NCBI GenBank assembly: GCA_023213395.1
Contig: CM041465.1
Location: 12,896,001 to 12,960,000 of the forward strand
Direction of reading: 5' to 3'
Source of the DNA: Cycas panzhihuaensis
Lineage: Eukaryota; Cycadophyta
DNA: 64,000 nucleotides
Below the pieces are notes generated by a model that did not search any database, had not been told where the DNA came from, and worked only from the letters and a program-made list of their open reading frames with translations. Made by a program: the position numbers and the translations under genes. Below are positions 34,405-45,399 of the stretch, piece after piece. The first letter of the stretch is position 1. Each line of letters opens with the position of its first letter.

Positions 34405-34846
34405 ATGGCGCAGCCTTACTCCCCTCTTCTTATGGATGTCCCTTATTCATTGGTCGCCATCAAGATGTAGTAGTCATATGTATCCTATATGATTAGGCTA
34501 CCATTTGATCCACTAGTTAGTCATACCTTAATTGGAGTTGATATTGCTCCCCTTAGACCTTTGGAAGTCATCCCTATATCTCCTAGAGTTATGTCTCTAG
34601 AATAGTGATCTATACCTTAGTGCTCGGAGCCATCTATAGGGGTGTTACTACCACAAGTGGTACCATCTCTTCTCCCTATGCCTCTATCTCCTACACTTGA
34701 TCCCATAGCTCATTTCATTCCATTATAATTTGATCTAGCTCTATCTGCACCTAAGCCCTCTCCACTTATAGTTGATCTCACTTAGCCTAGATCTGATCTT
34801 GATCTAACTATAGCTCATGTGTCTAAATTCCTTATACCTCTCTAAA
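34405..34846 (+). pseudogene. Possible decayed Pro/Ser/Leu-rich ORF
   Basis: One frame runs about 145 codons with only TAG/TGA stops, from MAQPYSPLL through RLPFDPLVSHTLIGVDIAPL to IAHVSKFLIPL. The composition is biased (Pro, Leu, Ser), no motif is recognised, and no second copy is in the window. It ends exactly where the convergent antisense ORF begins. Confidence 0.25.
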
Positions 34847-36150
34847 TTACAATAGAGAAGTGAAAGTTGTTATATAAGGTTGAGTTAATGCTAGCTCTCT
34901 ACTATCTATTATGGGAGGTTGGACCTCCATATAGATCATAGGGAATAAGTTAGTAACTACCCTATTGAGGACCTCTACTGTGATATCATCACTTGTAAAT
35001 AAATAAGCCCATATGTCAATAACTAGATATACATGATCAAGACAACCTAAAATAACTAAAGATGGAGTAAAATTAAGATAATATAAATCAAAATACCTCA
35101 TGGTGAAATCCCTTCTAGCATGATTAGAGCCCCCTGATCACCTCCCTTACCCTTCATATCAGCACCAATCTTTCCATCATACCCAACACCTTCCTTCTCC
35201 TCCTTCTTGTCACCATTAGTGACCTCATCACCATCTCCATCCTGATCCCTAGCCTCAGTGGCCCCTTTAGTAATATCCATATCACCCTCCTCATTACTAT
35301 CCTAGTGGACACCCCTATAAGGGTGCCTAATATAGCCATCCAATGTGAGAAGCTATAAGGATGTCATGTCCATTAATTGACATACTTGCTCTAGCTCCCC
35401 TAGGCTGTGAAATTATGAGGGTCGATAATGAATAAGCAATTCACTCAGTGCCACTAACTACAGTCCTATAATCAGCCCTACCCCTAAAAAATGGTTGAAT
35501 AACAAGCACTATAGGACCAAATAATAAGAGAATCCTCCTCATTTAGCTGCCCTGATATGGTCCAGTTGTGCCCTCATGTTGGTAGTTACTAGTGTTACAT
35601 AATCTAGCCTCCCCCCTACCTTATATTTATGTATGGTATCAATCCATCCTCCTGGAACCTCTTGGTAGTTTTATCTCTAGGATATCCAAAACATAATAGT
35701 AAAAGTAATCAATTTTCTTGAATGTGGAATAGAGACTATTAGGATCCTCCTTACCTTCCTATCATGTTTATCCCAGTGACCTCATTCATAGAAGAATTTG
35801 GTAGCCATTTGATGAGCCTTCTCACTATTAGGTAACACTTCTAGCCTTGGAGGCACCCCTCTAGCCAATAATCCTAGTATCCTCCTGATATCATGTGGTA
35901 TGATGGTAACATCCACTATCATTAGCAGGTGGAAAAAGTGCCTCCTTTGATCCAAATATGATATGATATCGACTAGTAATGCTTGATCCGATGCATATTA
36001 ATGCATTGTCATAATCTGAAAAAGTTTGCATCTCCATATGACCCCCTTGTCCCATATAATCATCAAATTTGTAAGCCTAAACATGGGAATCTTAATACTT
36101 TTACAATTATCTGTGGCCATGACAACCTACATCATGTAAATTTGGCATTA
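34847..36150 (-). pseudogene. Antisense PMD-like ORF, unit C (most complete copy)
   Basis: On the minus strand, from about 36030, the frame gives IWRCKLFQIMTMH, YASDQALLVDIISYLDQRR, HFFHLLMIVDVTIIPHDIRR and ILGLLARGVPPRLEV. The order (helix with D.AL...I..., then F, then VTI.P.D...ILGL...G.P) is that of the plant mobile domain. The middle part (about 35340-35840) is decayed. 35098-35280 is Asp/Glu/Lys/Gly-rich. A GT...AG intron-like stretch (about 35050-35090) precedes a last segment, 34847-35050. It is antisense to its retrotransposon, between integrase and second RNase H. PMD proteins are known from plants and from transposable elements. Antisense extra ORFs have, as I recall, been reported in Tat elements. 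Confidence 0.6.
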
Positions 36151-36239
36151 GAACTTAGACTATGCGCATCTATTAATAAAAAATAATAACTTAATCTAAA
36201 AAAAAGAAAGAAAATAAAAAACTCAAATTAATAAAATTT

Positions 36240-36295
36240 GGTCTTGTACTACAAATATATCTATGGTACTACATATTCCTATGTGGTACCAACTA
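36240..36295. repeat. Hairpin cluster, unit C internal
   Basis: GGTACTACATA (36265-36275) pairs over 11 positions, one G-T, with TATGTGGTACC (36280-36290). A short TTGTA/TACAA palindrome precedes it. GTACTACA recurs in LTR_C (50706-50713). Confidence 0.65.
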
Positions 36296-37186
36296 AAACT
36301 ATTTATAGTCCTATGATTTTCACTATGATACATAATTAGCAAACCCTACATTAAAAAAATCAATCAAAATATCAAACTTTAGGGCCTAATGTTTAGCCCA
36401 TTAGGGCTAGGGCACTAAGATGCACTAGCCTAGCCTAAATCAAGGCCTTAAAGGGGTCCCATTTATCCCCATTACACCTATTTGGGCATAGCCTAGCTAC
36501 TAAAATGCATAACAACAAAAAACATAATGAATAGCAAAAGGATTAAACATCCACTCACTGGGTTCAGATGTACTAGAGCCATCTCTCCCTTGCAGTCCTT
36601 ATGAATCCTCCCACTCATCAATCTAATGGTTAGATCTTCTATAATGAGCTCAAGAAGGCAAAGGAAAAGTAGGCACAGAGGGCCTTTCTCTCAAATTTCA
36701 ACAAGTGATAATGAAAATAAATATAAATTTCTTAAGGAACCCATCCACACACACACACACACATATATATAAGGCCCCTCTCATTCGTTATGGTACCCTT
36801 TAGGTGCCCAATCTTTCTCTCTACCATTGTGTTACCTCTCATCAGGCTGATCACCCCTTTGTTCCTATCCTCCCTTTTCATTGCTACTTTTTGCTTAATA
36901 TTAGTGGCACTTGCTCCTTCTCTTATAAGCCTTTATGCCCCTAAGTCACCTACCTCATCCCCTATAGGTGTTTACAATCCATAGGACCCGATTTTCATCA
37001 TGGTTCTAGATTTAATACCTATGTATGCCTTATGTATGTTAGATACCATTTAACCCTCCATATCTCACCTCTTGTTACCTACATTGCCATTCAATTCCTC
37101 TGGTTCTTTTGCACTTTTAGCTTAGTATTCTAGTAGCCCTTTGACCTTTTAGACCATGTTATTATCCCTAGGTCCCTTCATGCTTG
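36296..37186. other. Non-coding 3' internal region of unit C, left of insertion
   Basis: Patchily collinear with units A and B (block around 'agcccattagggctaggg', then 'ccactcactgggttc'). A CA/TA microsatellite lies at 36748-36770. It is cut at 37186 by the 10.6-kb element and continues at 47761. Confidence 0.5.
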
Positions 37187-38028
37187 TGGACTTAAATATT
37201 TCACTACACTTATGAGATAGTTACACTCGTCAAGGTTACACGGGTTATAGTCTAGTTTAGGACACAGTCAACATCATTGTCCATATATATCACACAGATC
37301 TATTAATGTTTCCACATGATTATAACACAACGGCATACAATAGTATAGAGATCAACACATATTCCACATCCAATCCTTGCAAACATAGAGAATCCATAAT
37401 TTCCATGTAACTCTTATTTTATTAAGCAATAAGTTCTTTTACACAAGGTGCTGGAATGTATTCCCTGTGCATTCCAACCTCATACATTCACTCTGTCACA
37501 TGCGTACCAAGGAGGTACCCATCAAAATACACAGCTTAGGCTGTTGTCATGCATATTGGTCTTTGTACCAATGTGTACTGGAATACTTTAGCTCTCACCC
37601 TAACTGAATGGTCCTTGGGAAGCCTCATAAATATGCTCCTTTGGTGTTCTTTAGCTTAAGGGTTATGACTATTTGTCATAATTGCACCTTTTTAGTCAAG
37701 CGTACCTCTTCCTAACCATTGGTTAGTTCCCTTAACTAGCTGTCTTAACTCATCTGTATATCCATACGTACGTCTGACATCATCCCAGGCTCCCTTCTGT
37801 CCAATCTTCTCATGCGTACCATTCTTGTTTGCTTGCGTTCTGCCTAGAGGTATATATCTGTGTTGCATACCTTTACCAGGTATGCACCTGTCATATGTAC
37901 CTAGAATGCTAGATTCTTCACTTCTTGTTGCATGCGTACCTTTGTATGGTCCATACCTGCATAGTCCAAGGATACTCAACCTCTCTCTAGTCTACCCATA
38001 GCCCAACATGTCACATTATGCTCCAACA
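37187..38028 (-). repeat. 3' LTR of the 10.6-kb gypsy element
   Basis: 842 bp, TGGACTTAAATATTTCAC...GCTCCAACA on the plus strand. About eight GTACC/GTAC-type motifs (for example at 37502, 37564, 37702, 37766, 37813, 37934) cluster in the right half. The same GCGTACC motif makes up the tandem array at 39440-39760. Confidence 0.92.
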
Positions 38029-38079
38029 TCTATCCTAGGTCAACATGAAGGGTTTGAGCATCCTTGCTCAACAAAAATT

Positions 38080-39264
38080 TTAAAATTTGGGGTATTCCTC
38101 CCCCTCCCCTTCTCAGGGCTGCTCCTACGGCTGTTGTCCTATAGCCAGAATTTCTTCATTGATTTGGGTCAGTATGGAAATTATTGCATCTTTTTCTTTA
38201 AGTTTTTCCTTGGACCCTTCTTCCATGTCCATAATTAACTAAATGATCTGACTGGATTTGTTATCTGGTGCGGGTGGTGCTGATGTCTCTCCCATTTCCA
38301 TTACAGGTGAAAAGTCTTCTCATTCTTCCAAAGAAGGTTCCACTTCTTTTGCCTCTACTGGTTCTTCCTCATCCTTCTTCCTTTTGCTACTTTTCCTGAT
38401 GGTCTGCTTAGCTCGATGAGGAATGGGTGTCCTAGGGGTTTGCTATAACCATTTGAGAACTTTACTCATTTGCTTTTACACCCTCCTTTTCACTTCTTGA
38501 TTCTGTGTTGTATCTGGAAATTTAGTCACCCACCTTTTAATTAAGGGTTCCTTTGGAGAAGTGGTTGTTTTCACCAATTGTTTATTTGGATATTTACAAA
38601 ACATGATAGCTAGCAACAATGAAGGGTGGCAAAAAGGATGAGTCATTATCTCCTGAATCTGATGTCACATGTTGTATGCTAGGAATTCTGACCAATCCAT
38701 TTTCTCTCCATCCCGAATCTTCAGTAGTATTGGCATCATTCCCCTTGGAATATATGTATATTTCCTCTTTGACAAAAATCTAGAATTAATAACTTTGGCT
38801 ATCCACTATAATCAAATATCTTTTATGTCTACCACATAGATTCCACCTGAAATTAGTTATGTATTTTCTTGGCAAAATTCTTTTAACCATAGCTCTTGGT
38901 CTACGGGTGAGTGTTTGGTTGTCACGGGTACTTCCCCTTCATTGGGAAGTCCTGTTATCAGATGCACAATCTCTGCATCAAGTTTAATTTTTCTCATGTC
39001 CTTTTTTAATTCTATTAAAATGCTTTCCATAATTTCTGGGTCATAGTACATAGGGTTACAATATATGTACTCTCCCCAAGCAGCTTGCTTGATCTTTGCC
39101 TGAAATTGAGAGGGTAATGCTTTGAGATCTTTCTTTAATCTAGGTAGAAAAGTCTCCTAACAATCTACTATCCTCATGCTGGCTATAGGATTCCAGAGAG
39201 AAAACTGAAATAACCTAGAATATGGATACAAACCCTACGTGTGTACTTTTGTTGGTATGCTCAT
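38080..39264 (-). pseudogene. Extra 395-codon ORF downstream of integrase, function unknown
   Basis: A single minus-strand frame runs from ATG (39262-39264, MSIPTKVHT) to TAA (38080-38082) without a frameshift, broken by about twelve in-frame stops. All but the TAA ones read as single transitions from Trp, Arg or Gln codons. Visible text: PSQFQAKIKQAAWGEYIYC, YYDPEIMESILIELKKDM, SGGIYVVDIKDI, KYTYIPRGMMPILLKIRDGE and HPFCHPSLLLAIMFCKYP. A Lys/Glu-rich C-terminal third follows (SSKRKKDEEEPVEAKEVE). The folded middle looks like the domain often called 'putative plant transposon protein', but I cannot confirm that. It is in sense with the element. No signal peptide or membrane segment is seen, so it is not an env-like protein. 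Confidence 0.6.
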
Positions 39265-39439
39265 TGTTTTCTGGACTTATACTCACTGATTTGAAGCCAA
39301 ATTTTGTCCTTCTATCTCTTTGGATTGCAAGTTCTTTCCTCAGCTACTTAATGTTGAGAATCCAGATGGAATTGTGCTCGATTTCCTATTGCATACCATA
39401 TGGGAATGCTTGCAAGTATGTAATATATACTTTTGTCTT

Positions 39440-39765
39440 ATTTGACTCTTTTCTTCTATGCATACTTTGACGACATACTTTTTCAGGTATGCATAATGTA
39501 GACCGGTTAACTTATCCACTTTTTAAATATGCATACCCTGTAGCGTACTTTTTCGGTAAGATAATGTATTTTGGCCTATTTTACATAGTGTGTACCAGAT
39601 ATCATACTTTTCTTGGTATGCAAAGTGTATTTTACCTTATTTTACATAGTGCGTACCAGACAACATACTTTTCTTGTATGTATAATGTATTTTACACAAT
39701 GCGTACCTAGTAACATACTTTTCCTGGTATGTATAGTGTATTTTACTAGTATGTATGTGGAAAAA
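39440..39765. repeat. Tandem array of about 60-bp units with GCGTACC motif
   Basis: Five imperfect units of roughly 58-66 bp carry GCGTACC or GTGTACC, CATACTTTT, a GGTATG core and GTATTTTAC. It lies between integrase and the extra ORF. The motif GCGTACC also recurs in the element's LTRs. Confidence 0.8.
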
Positions 39766-39984
39766 TTAGGTTTTTTAATAGAATTCCTTATTATCCTTGA
39801 TAATATCCTTGTTATTAATGATTCTTCTTATTGCTTAGGTATATGATATGAGTTACGGTTGTTTTCTCTTATTTTTTTATTATTTTTCTTTTTGTATTTT
39901 TGTTTCCATACCGAACTAGATCACATTCCAGTATTAAGGCAATTCAGTTTGCCTCAACTTCATGCAACGTGCTATGGTACAACC

Positions 39985-41160
39985 ATCTGATCCAGCTGGT
40001 GAGCTAATCTATTCAACATATGGTTTCAATCTACTACCATTCACTCGAGTTAGTAGCAGCGGTCCATCAATTTCCCGTAGTTGCACCCATTCATTCTCGA
40101 AGATTTTCTCTATGATCTAAGGTCCTAACCATCACATCTTGAGTTTATCAGGGTGCATCTTGAACTTACTGTCGTAAAGTAACACTTTATCACCTTCTTT
40201 GAATTGAGGTTTGTGTAAATGTCAATCATGCCATGATTTTTATCGTCTCTTTTCTATATTTTACAACCATTTCGCCATATATCGTTTCTCTTCTAATAGT
40301 ATCAATTCTTCCAATCACTATCATACGGATTGAAAGTCGTCTAATCAACACTGCATAGTGGTTCATAGGCTTGGTATCTCAAACTTTGTTGGAAGAATGG
40401 CCTCTATTCCATAGACGAGCTAGAATGGAGTCTGTCTAATTGATCTTTTATAAGTTGTTCTGAATGCCCATAACACAGATGGAAATTTCTTGGCCTAATC
40501 AGATCTGCTAACGTCACATATTTTTCTTAAGCAATTTTCAATTATTTAGTTTGAACTCTCTTCTTGCCCATTTTCCCTTGGGTAATATGGTGTAGACCTC
40601 TGATGGCTTATCATCAAAGTCGATGCCAATATTTCTATGGTTTGATTCAGAAAATAGGCACCTTGGTCACTCACAATTTCCAGAGGGCATCCAAACCTTG
40701 TAATAACCACTTCGTATAGAAATCGGGCTATACTTTTTGCATCTGCTTTTCTTAAGGCTCTTGCTTCTACCCACTTTGTCATATAATCTATTGCCACTAG
40801 GATATATCGGGCTTTTGATCATCGGACGGTTGGTTTAATTGGTCCAATGAAGTCGAGTCCCCATTTCTCGAACAGTGCTAGAGGTAGAATGGGATGTAGG
40901 GGTTGGAAATCTTATCGATTAGGTTTCCCAACCTGTTGACAATAGTCGTAGGCTTGAATCCACTTTTTTACGTCTTTGAACATGGATGGCCACCAGAATC
41001 TAGACATCAAGATTTTCCTCTATGTGTCTAATTTACCTATGTGTCCACCTGCTACACCTTCATGTGCTTGGGACATAATTTGGCTAGTCTCGTGTGGTCA
41101 GACGCATCATTGCAACACTTCATTTAGTCCCAGTTTATATAATTCTCCATTTATTAATTG
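39985..41160 (-). pseudogene. Integrase, 10.6-kb gypsy element
   Basis: 40546-40797 carries MAIDYMTKWVEARALRKADA, FGCPLEIVSDQGAYFLNQ and PYYPRENGQEESSN: all three residues of the D-D-E triad are present. The N-terminal zinc-finger region lies at about 40920-41110. The C-terminal end reads FKEGDKVLLYDSKFKMHPDK (about 40150-40210) and LLLTRVNGSRLKPYV, a common plant gypsy integrase tail. Many TAG/TGA stops lie elsewhere in the frame. Confidence 0.88.
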
Positions 41161-41770
41161 ATACGGTTATGCTTTTCTGATAAAATTTCGTTGTTCTGTA
41201 CGGTCCAATTCTGCCAGCACTTCCCTAGTCACTAAGTATTCTAGTATTCCCTTATACCAGTCCATTAGAACTGACTCCATGCTGAACACTGCTGCATCTA
41301 GAAAGTCATCTAGTATTCCTGTAGCTTTTTTCCCATTAAAGATTCTTGACAATTGATCAGGTATAATATGGACTTTTCCAGGTTTCACGATGATTTTAAA
41401 AGAAAAATCTTGAAACAGCATTAACCATCTACTGATTTGCCCTCTTATTATTGGTTTGTTCACCAGATACATCAATGCCTGGTGGTCCATGAAGAACAAG
41501 AATGGGTTTACTAATAAATAATATCAAAATTTTTGTAGTTCATACACCATACTTAGCGCTTCTTTCTCTGTCGTGGTATAATTTCGTTCTACCTTTGTGA
41601 GTTTCTGACTTGCAAAGTATATCAAATGGTCCATCTTATCATCACTGGATTGAGCTAATATGCATCCAATAACATATTCTAAAGCATCCATGTGTACATG
41701 GAAGTTTTTCTTCCAATCAGGAAATTGCAGTATGGGTGCTGATATGATGGCTTATTTTAATGCTTTGAAT
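41161..41770 (-). pseudogene. RNase H, 10.6-kb gypsy element
   Basis: 41167-41499 gives MFFMDHQALMYLVNKP, ISRWLMLFQDFSFKIIVKPG and VHIIPDQLSRIFNG, the C-terminal half of gypsy RNase H with the H-x-A-L-x-Y-L motif and the D-x-L-S-R end. The N-terminal half (41500-41770) is more decayed. Confidence 0.85.
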
Positions 41771-42640
41771 GCTTATTGTTGTTCATCCATCCATTCCCAT
41801 TCAATATTATTTTTTAACAATTCCTCCAGGGGTCCCAATAAATATGCATATCTCCTGATGAATTTTCTGTAATATCCAGTTAAACCTAAAAAACCTTTCA
41901 ACTGTCTCCTTGTCAGTGGTTTAGGAAAGTGTAAAATTGCAGATACTTTAGCTAGATCTGTCAACAATCCTTCCTTGCTGACGATGTGTCCTAATAGATT
42001 TCTGAAGCGTACCAGGAAGGTACATTTCTCTGGGTTCAAAAACAACTTGTTTTCTTGGCATGTTTATAACATCTCCCTCAAGTTTTCCATATGATCTTTC
42101 ATCAATCCATATAACATCTAATCATCTAAGAATACTTCTACTTTTTCCCCAATAAATTTTTGAAATATATTAATCATGATCCTCTGAAATGTGGCCGATG
42201 CATTCGTAAGACCAAATGGCATTACTTTATAAGCATAAGTTCCCCATTCTGTTACGAATGTGGTCTTTACTTGATTCTCTAGGGTAATCTGCACTTGATT
42301 GTACCCACTAACTCCATCGGTGAAGGAATATATCTCATTTCCTCCCACTACTTCCAAAATGTCTTCTATAAATGGTAATAGAAAGGGATCCTTCTTCGTT
42401 ACCTTATTTAATTATTTGTAATCCACACAGACACATATTTTCCCATTCTTTTTAGGAACTACTACTACAGGGCTCACCCAGTCACTATAGTCAATCTCGT
42501 AAATGTATCCCGCTTCTAACATTTTATCTAACTTTGATTTCACCTTTTCCTTATACTTGGGATTCATACGGTATGGTCGTTGCTTCACTGGTTTTGCTTC
42601 CTTTACCAAATCAATGTGATGTATTCCTATTTCCAGGAGA
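41771..42640 (-). pseudogene. Reverse transcriptase, 10.6-kb gypsy element
   Basis: 42412-42609: KQRPYRMNPKYKEKVKSKLD, SPVVVVPKKNGKICVCVDYK. 42118-42357: YSFTDGVSGYNQVQI, KTTFVTEWGTYAYKVMPFGL, VEVFLDD with both active-site Asp present. 41773-42045: FLNPEKCTFLVRFRNLLGH, LKGFLGLTGYYRKFIRRYA. All classic RT motifs are in order. The enzyme is lost mainly through stops between these segments. Confidence 0.92.
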
Positions 42641-42822
42641 ATACCTTTTAGGTCTTTATATGACCACGTGAATATGTCACGAAACTCTTCGAATAATTAC
42701 TGAGCTTTCGCTACTATTTGATTATCCTAATAGTTTCTAATTCATATCAATTTGGGATCTTCGTTACTGTCGACATTAATTTCAATAGTTTTTAATTTGG
42801 TTACTTCAATATCCTCCTTATT

Positions 42823-43262
42823 TCAGGTTTTGTGCCTAGGGGTATCTTCTATTTTTCTTTCCCTAATATTAATTTCTGTGAATTCTGTAGAGTAATTTAG
42901 GATTTCTTCTTCCTCACCATATGCTGATTCTTCTTTCTCTTTATTTATAATTCCTTGCTTTAAATTCATGCTCATTCTTCTAATATTCTTCAAGATTCTA
43001 TCTATATTTTTATCTTCCGATACATGCATAAAGGTTTTTATAAAGGATTCCTTTAGATTTCCCCAAGTCATATCCAGGCTTTGTTTCCTTCCTAAGAACC
43101 AATCTTTTGCTACCCGTCCCAAGGTGTGATAAAAGTAGTTAGGCCAGATCTTCTTCGGTATAGTTAGGGATGTCTATTTTTGTTTATATTTTTATAAGTG
43201 CTCACTAGGGTTTTGGCCTACATGGAATAACGGGATGTCTAAGTGTTTTAGATGGTCAAATC
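42823..43262 (-). pseudogene. Second gag-like domain between protease and RT
   Basis: One minus frame gives FDHLKHLDIPLFHVGQNPSE, IPKKIWPNYFYHTLGRVAKD and WFLGRKQSLDMTWGNLKESF, then IKTFMHVSEDKNIDRILKN. The pattern (hydrophobic helix, F...L.G.A..WF, ..W..L...F...F) is that of a retrotransposon capsid domain. The element has a separate, complete gag 2.5 kb upstream. Only two in-frame stops lie inside the domain. Either a duplicated or captured gag, or an unrelated fold with similar pattern; I favour gag-like. Confidence 0.5.
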
Positions 43263-43443
43263 AAAGTCAAAACATTGCTTGCAACTCCTTCCAATCTTGG
43301 AGAGTAGCTTATTGGGCTAAGTACCAATACCAATACATTCCCCATAAGGTAAGTACTAGGTCTTTTTGCCACTAATTTTTATCCTAATTTCTGTGCTCCA
43401 TCCAGTATTCAATGCAGTGGATTAAATGGGTAGTCCCATATAA

Positions 43444-44425
43444 TTATTCCCCATAAAAAGGCCTAATATGATTTCCAATATAACTTTCACAGTTTGTTTC
43501 TTCTGGGATAGTTATTCTACTACCTAGACCAGAGTCTCTAGAAGTGTTTACCGCTGATTCCCCTTCCATTCCCTTAGATTTGGTGTTAATCGTTGGAAGG
43601 GACCAGTTACTAGGTGGGTATACTTCTAAGGAAGATGAGGAAGGAATGTTACTTCCTTCCCCAAGTTGTAATAAAGGGGGGGATAGGGAATCTACCTTAG
43701 GACCCACACTTGAGGTAGAAGGGAGGTTAAGATTACTACTAGCTACTATAGGACTATGAAAAATACTAAGTCTACTAGGGGGGTTTTGGTCTAGTTTTAT
43801 GTTATCCACCGAGCTATCATTAGTTATTATATATTAAAAAGAATCTAAATTATCATTAATATTCTCAATTATACATATAGACAATAAATTACATCTATGA
43901 GAGGAAGAATTTACTTCATAGGCATCTTATAACCAATAATCCACAAACCTCATTCTATTTTCATCGTCTGAAGAGTTATATATTTCCCCAAAGTAAGTTG
44001 GTTCAACTTCTTGAGAGTCGATTAGCTTGGTAGGCTCCTCAATCGTATGATAAAGATTCTCTTCATCGAGGGAAGAGACTGTTGTTTCACTTATGATAGT
44101 CGTGCTAGATCCTTCATCTGGTATCATCTCAATAGAGTTTCTTCCCAGCATTGGTAATACCACTTTATTCCCATCATCCGATAAGGTGAATGTCACATTC
44201 TTTCAGTTTTGGAGGTACTGGGTCTTCTATAGCCAAGGCCTCCCCAATAATGCTAGATAGGGTGTTGCTCCCTTTTATGTTTCTATGATTGTAAAGTCAA
44301 TTTTTACTACGAGTCCTACCACATCCACTTTGATGTCGATCAACTTCCCCATAGGTCGTACTAATAATTCATTAGCCAACTTCAACTAATATGTCATTGC
44401 CTCCAGTTTTGGGCTTCCCAATTTC
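43444..44425 (-). pseudogene. Ser/Pro- and Asp/Glu-rich spacer after protease
   Basis: Minus frames give ISETTVSSLDEENLYHTIEE, EPTYFGEIYNSSDDENRMRF and IFHSPIVASSNLNLPSTSSV. The composition suggests a disordered linker joining the protease to the second gag-like domain. 44240-44425 also holds the end of the protease (VVGLVVKIDFTIIET, ALLGRPWL). Confidence 0.55.
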
Positions 44426-44725
44426 TGTCATGTGGAAACAGGTAGTACGTTGACGGCTGCACCTCCATTGATAATTACTTTCATAAATGTTTCTCCTAAT
44501 ACCATCATTGTCACCATGGGATCCATGTTGAATGATGGTATCACTTTCTTTAAACTTTTGGTAATTCCATGTTGTAGTATCCCTCCTTTAATCCAATCAA
44601 TTACTTGGCATAGAGAAATAGTTAATTGTAGTTGTTTTACCAGATTTTTCATCAGCAACAACATTCTTAGAATGTCTTTAGCTGGTAATCCTTTGAATAG
44701 CTCCTCCATTTATACCATTTGAGGC
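44426..44725 (-). pseudogene. Aspartic protease, 10.6-kb gypsy element
   Basis: MEELFKGLPAKDILRMLL, then ETFMKVIINGGAAVNVLPVS, which corresponds to the family's LIDGGAGVNVLP with the catalytic Asp changed to Asn (44447-44486). LLGRPWL in the following region is the second conserved protease motif. Confidence 0.8.
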
Positions 44726-44999
44726 TGTACCTTTGGTTCTTATGGTACCTTATCTTTTTCTTTTTGCTTGTTCTTTCTTACATATACATATTTAGTTTCT
44801 AGCTTCCCCATTGGTAATGGACTTTCTTCTTGAGCTAAGTCTTCTAACACTTGTTTTGCTTCTTTAAATCGATTCATTTCTATCTGTGGATTCAGATATC
44901 CTTCGTCTTCTTTCTCCTTTTATTTCTTTTAGAGTTTTACATTTTTGCTCTCTGGTATAATTGTCATTAGGTTAGTAGCTTTAGCTTTCCCTTTGCAAT

Positions 45000-45369
45000 C
45001 TTCTGTTTTATGTTTACTTGGTCCACAGTTTTTATATAAAAATAATTTTTGTTCGTATTCTCATTTGGTTGGGCATTCAGATTTCCAATGCCCAAATTGT
45101 AAATAAATGAGGCATCTTCCCATTGGTTTTTGTTTTCTCAAGGGCTCTTGTATATTCCTCGTTGTATAAACATTCTGAGGTGGGTTGCCTCCCCTTCCCC
45201 TACCTCATCCTCTGTATGATTTTCCTCCTGGGTTGTAGAAACAATCTTTTTTCATATGTATATCCACATCGCATATGTGGCACCATTTGTCCCTTTAGTG
45301 CAATGCACTATCCTTCGAGTTGAGTTCACATTCTTTAGTCGTGTGTAAACTTTCCTCACATATGTGGCA
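45000..45369 (-). pseudogene. Four successive zinc knuckles of gag
   Basis: Minus strand, in order: CHICEESLHTTKEC (45328-45369) and CHICDVDIHMKKDC (45241-45282) are intact Cys-x2-Cys-x4-His-x4-Cys. CLIYLQFGHWKSEC (about 45073-45114) has the second Cys as Tyr. The fourth (about 45000-45045) has the first Cys as Tyr. Between the second and third lies a Gly/Arg-rich linker with a TGA. Zinc knuckles bind the element RNA during packaging; four is more than the usual one or two. Confidence 0.8.
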
Positions 45370-45399
45370 TCATTTTTCCACTCTGCCTTCATGATCTTT

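Noticed and set aside
38080-39264. Env-like protein of an endogenous retrovirus
   Set aside because: No signal peptide, transmembrane helix or glycosylation-rich ectodomain in the extra ORF; the charged C-terminus argues against it.
43544-43759. Plus-strand ORF inside the 10.6-kb element
   Set aside because: Complement of the Ser/Pro-rich minus-strand spacer; no independent signal.
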